This document shows, one piece after another, positions 58,511 through 64,000 of a DNA stretch of 64,000 bases. The DNA comes from Truepera sp965215315. GTDB taxonomy: Bacteria > Deinococcota > Deinococci > Deinococcales > Trueperaceae. A model generated the notes under the pieces. The model saw nothing but the letters and a program-made list of their open reading frames with translations. It did not search any database and was not told where the DNA came from. The stretch is taken from positions 3,658,001-3,722,000 of the forward strand of contig CBDCDB010000008.1 in NCBI GenBank assembly GCA_965215315.1, written 5' to 3'. The position numbers were made by a program, and so were the translations under genes. The first letter of the stretch is position 1, and every line of letters starts with the position of its first letter.

Positions 58511-58909
58511 TTACTGCAGTCTAGTGGCCGCTACTTGTCCGATGAGCAGCGCCCCGTAGCCCAAAAAAAGATTCCCGCCGATATAGAGCAGTGCGTAGGC
58601 GAACTGACCGCTTTTTAACAGTCCCTCGGCATCTAGTTCAAAGGTTGAAAAGGTCGTAAACGCGCCGCAAAAGCCGGTGCCAAGCGTTAGCGACCAGACC
58701 CCGCTCAGCCGTCCTTGCAACGTCAGTGTCGCCAAAAACGCCAGCAAAAACGAGCCCACCACGTTGACGAGCAGAGTTGCCGCCGGTAGACCCATGAAGG
58801 GCGTCTGCATTAACCTCCCCTGCACCATCACCGTCACAAGGTAGCGGGCAAGCGCTCCGAACGCGCCGCCCGCCATCACCCCAAGCATATTAAGTACGGG
58901 GGTTCCCAT
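58511..58909 (-). CDS. crcB: Fluoride exporter FluC (CrcB)
   Basis: 132 residues with four membrane segments. Motifs: GGAFGALARY, ATLLVNVVGSFLLAF and GTGFCGAFTTFSTFE (Phe/Thr fluoride path). It functions as a dual-topology dimer. The start lies 1 nt from the asnS stop, so it is probably co-transcribed with asnS. Confidence 0.95.
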   Translation of the reverse strand: MGTPVLNMLGVMAGGAFGALARYLVTVMVQGRLMQTPFMGLPAATLLVNVVGSFLLAFLATLTLQGRLSGVWSLTLGTGFCGAFTTFSTFELDAEGLLKSGQFAYALLYIGGNLFLGYGALLIGQVAATRLQ

Positions 58910-60205
58910 CTAGGGGTACATACGGGTCAGCAGCCGCGGAAAGGGAATAACTTCGCGTAGGTGATGCACGCCCGTAACCCACGCCAACAGCCGCTCGAAG
59001 CCGAGGCCGAACCCTGAATGCGGTACCGAGCCGTAACGCCGCAAATCCAGATACCAGGCGAACGCCTCTTGCGGCAGCTTATATGTGTCAATCCGAGATT
59101 TTAGAAGCTCAAAGTCGTGAATACGCTCTGAACCCCCGACAAGTTCGCCGTACCCTTCCGGCGCGATGAGGTCGTCGCACTTGACGCGGGTCGGGTCATC
59201 GTCGAAGGGTTGCATATAAAAGGCCTTGGTCTCGGTGGGCCACGCGTCGATAAAGACAGGGCGGTCGTAGAGGTTGCCTAAAATTGTCTCGTGCGGCGCA
59301 CCGAGGTCGTCGCCCCAGGTAAGGTGTTCGCCATGTTCGGCAAGTTTGGCGAGGGCTTCATCGTAAGAGAGGCGAGGAAAGTTGCCCCCAGCGGTAGCTT
59401 CCAACACGGTCGTATCCCGCTCCAACATCATCAGCTCGGTTTTACGGTTTTCAAGGGCGCGGCCTACGAGGTACGTAACGAACTCCTCTTGCAACTTCAT
59501 ATTACCTTCGTGCTCCAAATAGGCGACTTCAGGCTCGATCATCCAGAACTCTAAGAGGTGCTTGCGCGTCTTCGACTTTTCGGCGCGAAAGGTCGGCCCG
59601 AAAGTATAGACCTTACCCAGAGCGAGTGCCCCGGCCTCGGCGTAAAGCTGCCCGGACTGCGACAGGTACGCTTTATCTTCACCGAACAGATCGATTTCAA
59701 ACAAGTTGGTGGTGCCCTCGGCGGCGTTTGGGGTAAAAAACGGCGTATCGAAGCGGACAAAGCCGCGTTCGGCAAAAAAATCGTGAACGGCGCGTTCTAA
59801 TTCGTCCCGGACGCGCATGATGGCCCACGGCTTTTTGTTCCGCAGGTACAAATGGCGGTGTTCCATCAGAAAATCGACGCCGTGTTCTTTGGGCGTGATG
59901 GGGTAGTTTTCGGTTTGGGCGACCAGCTCGAGCCCCGTCACCCCTAACTCAACGCCCGAAGGCGAGCGCCCGTCGGCCCTTACCTCACCGGTGACGATAA
60001 GGCTCGACTCTTGTGTGAGCGAACGCGCCAGCTTGAACGTCTCTTCGTCTACGTCATTTTTGACTAACACGCCCTGCACAAAGCCGGAACCGTCACGGAG
60101 TTGTAAAAAGGCAATCTTGCCGCTCGAGCGCGACCCCGCCAGCCAGCCCTGCACGGTGACGCGCTCGCCCAAATGTTCTTTAAGGTTTTGAATTGAGACG
60201 ACCAT
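58910..60205 (-). CDS. asnS: Asparaginyl-tRNA synthetase
   Basis: 431 residues, class IIb. The N-terminal OB-fold anticodon domain (VTVQGWLAGSRSSGKIAFLQLRDGSG) is followed by motif 2 (GPTFRAEKSKTRKHLLEFWM) and motif 3 (GFGLGFERLLAWVTG). It charges tRNA-Asn. Upstream it carries three GTGAYGTAYAYR-like 12-bp repeats. Confidence 0.96.
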   Translation of the reverse strand: MVVSIQNLKEHLGERVTVQGWLAGSRSSGKIAFLQLRDGSGFVQGVLVKNDVDEETFKLARSLTQESSLIVTGEVRADGRSPSGVELGVTGLELVAQTENYPITPKEHGVDFLMEHRHLYLRNKKPWAIMRVRDELERAVHDFFAERGFVRFDTPFFTPNAAEGTTNLFEIDLFGEDKAYLSQSGQLYAEAGALALGKVYTFGPTFRAEKSKTRKHLLEFWMIEPEVAYLEHEGNMKLQEEFVTYLVGRALENRKTELMMLERDTTVLEATAGGNFPRLSYDEALAKLAEHGEHLTWGDDLGAPHETILGNLYDRPVFIDAWPTETKAFYMQPFDDDPTRVKCDDLIAPEGYGELVGGSERIHDFELLKSRIDTYKLPQEAFAWYLDLRRYGSVPHSGFGLGFERLLAWVTGVHHLREVIPFPRLLTRMYP

Positions 60206-60248
60206 AAGGTGAGTGTATCAAGACTCGGTTTAGGGAGCGCGTTAAACG

Positions 60249-60284
60249 GTGACGTACACAGTGATGTATATGGTGACGCACCAA
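60249..60284. repeat. Three 12-bp tandem repeats upstream of asnS
   Basis: GTGACGTACACA, GTGATGTATATG and GTGACGCACCAA in direct succession, 44-79 nt before the asnS start. The first matches the GTGAARTACACA consensus at 28000-28059 in 11 of 12 positions (A/G to C). Confidence 0.65.
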
Positions 60285-60400
60285 GATAAAATCCGCTCTT
60301 CAGCGAAACTCGTTTCTTACTAAGTTGTAAACACCAAGCTGTAACAGCATCTGAGGCTGCTCCAGGAAACTCTAATGGGGGCTTCCGCTTAGCCGTTAGT

Positions 60401-61207
60401 TCAGACCATTTTAAGCGTCATGGCGCGTTCTAGCGCCTCGACCACGCCGCACTCGTCTACGCCGCCGACCGTAAAAAACCGTTCGCGCAGTTCAGCGGGC
60501 GCTTCGGCCATCACGACGGGGTGCCCGACGGCTTCCAACATCGGCAGGTCGCCTACGCTGTCACCGACCGCCATCACGTTTTCGGTTTTGAACCGCTGGC
60601 TTTTGATCAGCGCCCGAACCGCCGAACCTTTAGATACGCCCTTGGTCGTGATACTCATAAAGACGGTGCCTTTGAGGGCGGGGGAGACGGCGCTCGAGAC
60701 CTGCACCCCCGCCAGCGTCAGAGCTTTGGCCTGCGCCACCTGCTCTCCCGGAACGACCCACTGCGCCCGCACGACGGGTTCGTTTTCTGCGACGTCCTCC
60801 AAGTTCCTTACAATGGCCGACGCCCCGATCATCTTCGCGTGCGATTCGCTCAGGGGCGTGCGCCGCTCGACGTACAGCGCGTTCGAGGTGTAGACCTCGA
60901 GAACCAGATTGTGCGCCCGTGCGTGCGTGATGAGCGCCTTGGTGTCCGCCTCTCTAAGCGCGTGCAGTTCTACCACGTCGCCGTCGGCGTAGGCGGTCAT
61001 CGCGCCGTTCTGAAAGATGTGCGGGACGCTCTTACCGAGCCGTTCCGCGACTCGTTTGGCGACGCCGACGCGGGGCCGACCGGTACAGACTGCAAATTTA
61101 ATCCCTGCACCCTGGGCCTTTTCAACAGCGTCCCAGACGCACGATAAGACTTGACCGCTCGAGCCGATCACGGTGCCGTCTAGGTCAAGCAGCACAAAAG
61201 GAATCAC
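60401..61207 (-). CDS. HAD-superfamily Cof-type sugar phosphatase
   Basis: 268 residues. Motif I is LLDLDGTVIGS, followed by CTGRPRVGVAKRVAERLG (motif II region), KGSAVRALIKSQ (Lys) and MAVGDSVGDLPMLEAVG (motif IV with Asp pair). Class IIB cap. It hydrolyses phosphorylated sugars or other small molecules. It overlaps aspS by 4 nt, making hisS-aspS-HAD one operon. Confidence 0.9.
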   Translation of the reverse strand: MIPFVLLDLDGTVIGSSGQVLSCVWDAVEKAQGAGIKFAVCTGRPRVGVAKRVAERLGKSVPHIFQNGAMTAYADGDVVELHALREADTKALITHARAHNLVLEVYTSNALYVERRTPLSESHAKMIGASAIVRNLEDVAENEPVVRAQWVVPGEQVAQAKALTLAGVQVSSAVSPALKGTVFMSITTKGVSKGSAVRALIKSQRFKTENVMAVGDSVGDLPMLEAVGHPVVMAEAPAELRERFFTVGGVDECGVVEALERAMTLKMV

Positions 61208-62985
61208 GCCGGTTCCTTTTCTAAAAGTGCGAGCTGTAACGAGAGTTCGGTAAGCTGCGCTCTTGTCAGCGCCCCCGGCGCGCCGGTTAAAGGGTCGGCC
61301 CCGCGCTGATTTTTGGGGAAGGCGATCACTTCGCGGAGGCTTTTCGCACCTGCTAAAAGCATGATGAGCCGGTCTAAACCCCAGGCGACGCCGCCGTGCG
61401 GCGGTGCGCCGTAAGCGAGCGCGTCCAAAAAGAAGCCGAACCGCGCCCGCGCCTCGTCGTCCGAAAAACCCAAAGCCCGGAACATGGCAAGTTGGGTCTC
61501 GAGCCGGTAGATACGCAGCGACCCGCCGCCGATTTCAAAGCCGTTCAAAACCAGGTCATACGCCCACGCTCGCACCTTTCCGGGTTCGGTAGCGAGCAGC
61601 GGCAGGTCTTCGTCTTGCGGGCGAGTAAAGGGGTGGTGCATGTAGGTGTAGCCGCCCGTTTTCTCGTCGCGCTCTAACAGCGGAAAGTTGACGACCCACA
61701 AAAACGCCAGCTCGCCTTCGGGGATAAGGTTCAGGTCGTGCGCCAGTTTGAGCCGAACCGCGCCGAGCGCTTCGCAAGCGGTGCGTGTTTTCGCGGCTAC
61801 GATGAGGAGTAAATCACCGGCTTCGGGTGCGTGCTGCGTGAGCGCTTGAACTTCAGAATCGGCTAAAAACTTGGCGATGGGGCTGCTGAAGCCTTCGCCC
61901 TCACGCCGGAGCCACGCCAGACCCTGTGCGCCGTAGGTTTTGGCGTGGGTCTCGAGTTCCCCCAACCGTTTACGGCTGAGACCGGCGGCGTGCTCTGCCG
62001 GAATGGGAAGCGCCCGAACACTGCCGCCGGAAGCCAACACCGAGGCAAACCCACGAAAGGTCGTGCTGCTAAAGATGGGGGAGAGGTCGGTCAGCTCGAG
62101 CCCGAACCGCACATCCGGTTTATCCGAACCGTACCGGGCCATCGCCTCATCAAAGCTCAGGCGCGGAAACGGTGCAGGAACGTCGCGGCCCAGTGCGGTT
62201 TTCAGAACGAACTGCATCAACCGTTCGTTGAGGTCTAGCACATCGTCTTGGTCAACAAACGACATTTCAATATCGAGCTGCGTGAAGTCGGGTTGACGGT
62301 CGGCGCGGAGGTCTTCGTCCCGAAAGCAGCGGGCAATTTGAAAGTAGCGCTCCAAACCGCCCATCATCAGGAGTTGCTTAAAAAGCTGCGGCGACTGCGG
62401 CAAGGCGTAAAAGCTACCGGGCTGCGTCCGCGACGGCACGACGTAATCGCGGGCACCCTCGGGTGTCGAGAGCGTCAAGAGGGGCGTTTCGACCTGCGTA
62501 AAGCCTTCGGCGTCTAAAAAGTCCCAAATCGCTTTGCTGACGCGGTGCCGTAGGAGGAGCGGGGCAACGGCTTCAGGGCGGCGGAGGTCGAGATAGCGGT
62601 ATTTGAGCCGTAAGTCTTCACTGACTTCAGCAGCCTTTTCGGGATTATTCAGCACAAAGGGCGGGGTTTTAGCTTCGGACAAGATGGTGATACTTTCAAC
62701 CAGAACTTCAATCTCGCCGGTCTCGAGTCGCTCGGTGCGCTGCGTTTCGGGGCGGAGCCGCACGCTGCCGCTGACCGTCACGATAAACTCGGGCCGGAGC
62801 TGTTCGCCCGCCGTAAAAGCCGCCGAGTCCGGTTCGATCACGACCTGAACCAGACCGCTGCGGTCGCGCAAATCCAGGAAGATCAAGCCGCCCAAATCGC
62901 GGCGACGGTGAACCCAACCTTGCAGCGTGACGGTTTCGCCCGCGTTGCCTCCGCGCAAGTCGCCGCTCACATGGGTGCGTTTCAC
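61204..62985 (-). CDS. aspS: Aspartyl-tRNA synthetase (bacterial type)
   Basis: 593 residues, the bacterial length with the GAD insertion. N-terminal OB-fold (VTLQGWVHRRRDLGGLIFLDLRDRSG), motif 2 (IARCFRDEDLRADRQPDFTQ), the GAD domain around 290-410, and motif 3 (GVAWGLDRLIMLLAG). Charges tRNA-Asp; whether it also recognizes tRNA-Asn is unclear, but AsnRS is present. It overlaps hisS by 4 nt. Confidence 0.97.
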   Translation of the reverse strand: MKRTHVSGDLRGGNAGETVTLQGWVHRRRDLGGLIFLDLRDRSGLVQVVIEPDSAAFTAGEQLRPEFIVTVSGSVRLRPETQRTERLETGEIEVLVESITILSEAKTPPFVLNNPEKAAEVSEDLRLKYRYLDLRRPEAVAPLLLRHRVSKAIWDFLDAEGFTQVETPLLTLSTPEGARDYVVPSRTQPGSFYALPQSPQLFKQLLMMGGLERYFQIARCFRDEDLRADRQPDFTQLDIEMSFVDQDDVLDLNERLMQFVLKTALGRDVPAPFPRLSFDEAMARYGSDKPDVRFGLELTDLSPIFSSTTFRGFASVLASGGSVRALPIPAEHAAGLSRKRLGELETHAKTYGAQGLAWLRREGEGFSSPIAKFLADSEVQALTQHAPEAGDLLLIVAAKTRTACEALGAVRLKLAHDLNLIPEGELAFLWVVNFPLLERDEKTGGYTYMHHPFTRPQDEDLPLLATEPGKVRAWAYDLVLNGFEIGGGSLRIYRLETQLAMFRALGFSDDEARARFGFFLDALAYGAPPHGGVAWGLDRLIMLLAGAKSLREVIAFPKNQRGADPLTGAPGALTRAQLTELSLQLALLEKEPA

Positions 62986-64000
62986 AGGCTGACCTGCAGG
63001 TCTAGTGTTTCGGTACGCGCCATCAAAAAGGACTCGAGATCAGACTCGGCAACCTCGAGCTGTTCGCCGGTTCCGAGTTCTTTAAGCGTGTACATCCCGC
63101 GCTCCCGCTCCCTGTCACCGCGCAGCCCCGCAAACCGTGCGCCGCTACGCTCGGCGTCGCGTAACCCTTTACCCGGATTACGCTCCTTGTACCCGTGCTG
63201 CACCGCAAAAAGACTGCGTAACGTAAAAGCGGTGCGGGCAACTTCGGAAATTGCCATTTCGTCCATCGGGACGAGAAAGAGGAGCGGTTTGGCTTCAGCT
63301 TCTTGCGGCACCTCGTCTTGCGCCATCGCGTCGAGGACGCGCTCGACGCCGAACGCCCAACCGATACCGGGTGTGGCAGGGCCGCCCAAATGCTCAATCA
63401 GCCCGTCGTAACGACCGCCCCCACCCAGCGCCGACTGTGCGCCGATGCCCGCGTGATGCACTTCAAAGGCGGTGCGGCGGTAGTAGTCCAAACCCCGGAC
63501 GATGCTGGCGTCAACTTCAAAAGGGACGCCCCAATCGGTTAAGAATTCTTGCACAGTGTCAAAATGTCTACGGGCACCGTCGTTGAGGAACTCGAGTGGA
63601 CGCTTGAGCGCCCCGACAATCTCCTGGTCGCCCTTATCTTTACTGTCTAGCACACGCATCGGATTGAGGCGAAGGCGTTCCTGACTCGTCTCGGAAAGTT
63701 CATCCGCGCGTTTGCCGAGTTCGTCCCGTAAGTATTGATTATACGCCGCTTTGTCCTCTGGGTCGCCGACCGAACCGAGTTTTACGGACAGGTTTTTGAG
63801 CCTGCACGCGCCCAGGACTCGGTAGAGGAGCGCGACAGTTTCAGCGTCGATCAAAGGGGTCTCGAGACCTAACACTTCACAGTTGAGCTGCTGAAACTGC
63901 CGAAATCTGCCCCGTTGCGGCCTTTCGGCGCGGAAGATCGGGCCTCTGCTCCAGAGCTTGACCGGCGCGGGGCGGTTGGTCAGGCCGTGCTCGAGGTACG
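62982..64000 (-). CDS. hisS: Histidyl-tRNA synthetase (partial, N-terminus off the window)
   Basis: The frame is open to the right edge. Motif 2 appears at the edge as PIFRAERPQRGRFRQFQQL. The histidine-binding blocks VRGLDYYRRTAFEVH and GGGGRYDGL follow, and the C-terminal HGTP anticodon domain (residues from LLFLVPMDE) ends at 62982. A TTG start at 63875 is internal to the gene. First gene of the hisS-aspS-HAD operon within the window. Confidence 0.95.
   Translation of the reverse strand, partial: YLEHGLTNRPAPVKLWSRGPIFRAERPQRGRFRQFQQLNCEVLGLETPLIDAETVALLYRVLGACRLKNLSVKLGSVGDPEDKAAYNQYLRDELGKRADELSETSQERLRLNPMRVLDSKDKGDQEIVGALKRPLEFLNDGARRHFDTVQEFLTDWGVPFEVDASIVRGLDYYRRTAFEVHHAGIGAQSALGGGGRYDGLIEHLGGPATPGIGWAFGVERVLDAMAQDEVPQEAEAKPLLFLVPMDEMAISEVARTAFTLRSLFAVQHGYKERNPGKGLRDAERSGARFAGLRGDRERERGMYTLKELGTGEQLEVAESDLESFLMARTETLDLQVSL

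Noticed and set aside
1..64000. tRNA, rRNA, tmRNA, riboswitch or T-box
   Set aside because: I scanned for T-loop-like GGTTCGAATC blocks, the T-box AGGGTGG element and a tmRNA tail near smpB and found none convincing; a covariance search would be needed to be sure.

Overview
The window looks like one contig of a bacterial chromosome of moderate GC. There is no rRNA or tRNA to place it. BTAD/NB-ARC/TPR regulators, SorC-controlled sugar ABC operons and an smpB - amidase-like - GerMN gene order would suit a Deinococcota lineage such as Truepera relatives. That placement is inference with low confidence. The palindrome CTCGAG is strikingly frequent throughout.

Layout. 1-1.7 kb: a ROK sugar kinase running off the left edge and an SDR oxidoreductase, the latter divergent from a frameshifted AraC-type regulator (2-3 kb). 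3.4-7.8 kb: an IS pile-up, in which an old IS630 is broken by an IS982, whose own terminal repeat is broken by an IS110, with a second IS630 alongside. 8-10.8 kb: a sugar ABC permease, its ATPase and an atypical phosphofructokinase-family protein in one operon. 11-14.5 kb: a broken barrel-like protein, an ATP-grasp protein, DUF1989 and YqcI/YcgG proteins, and a Bor-family lipoprotein. 14.6-22.5 kb: Lon, ArgS, two small membrane proteins, a VWA lipoprotein and a SorC regulator.

22.5-29.7 kb: an L-ascorbate-type catabolic operon (UlaG-like lactonase, ABC transporter, UlaD-like decarboxylase, HAD phosphatase, PfkB kinase) with an operator/promoter next to the divergent SorC gene. It has an ABC importer plus a kinase instead of the PTS, and its decarboxylase carries active-site substitutions. 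29.7-35.3 kb: a subtilisin-like lipoprotein, an AfsR-like STAND regulator, a small exported peptide and an NAD-dependent epimerase. 35.9-37.8 kb: a decayed SBBP-repeat lipoprotein and a membrane protein.

37.9-47.8 kb: two nearly identical IS630 copies in opposite orientation flank about 7.9 kb that carries a GlcD/GlcF-type oxidase and a ZrgA-like zinc cluster with a perfect Fur/Zur-like palindrome. 46-55 kb: a strongly decayed island (blaI, blaR1, oligopeptide-binding protein, DppC, M14 carboxypeptidase, PNPOx-like protein), with only the DppB permease intact. 55.6-64 kb: housekeeping genes (smpB, amidase-like, GerMN, a small kinase with an odd start, fluC/crcB, asnS, HAD, aspS, hisS). Outside the IS and decayed zones the reading frames are clean, so most breaks look like real pseudogenization and not poor sequence, although single-base errors cannot be excluded.
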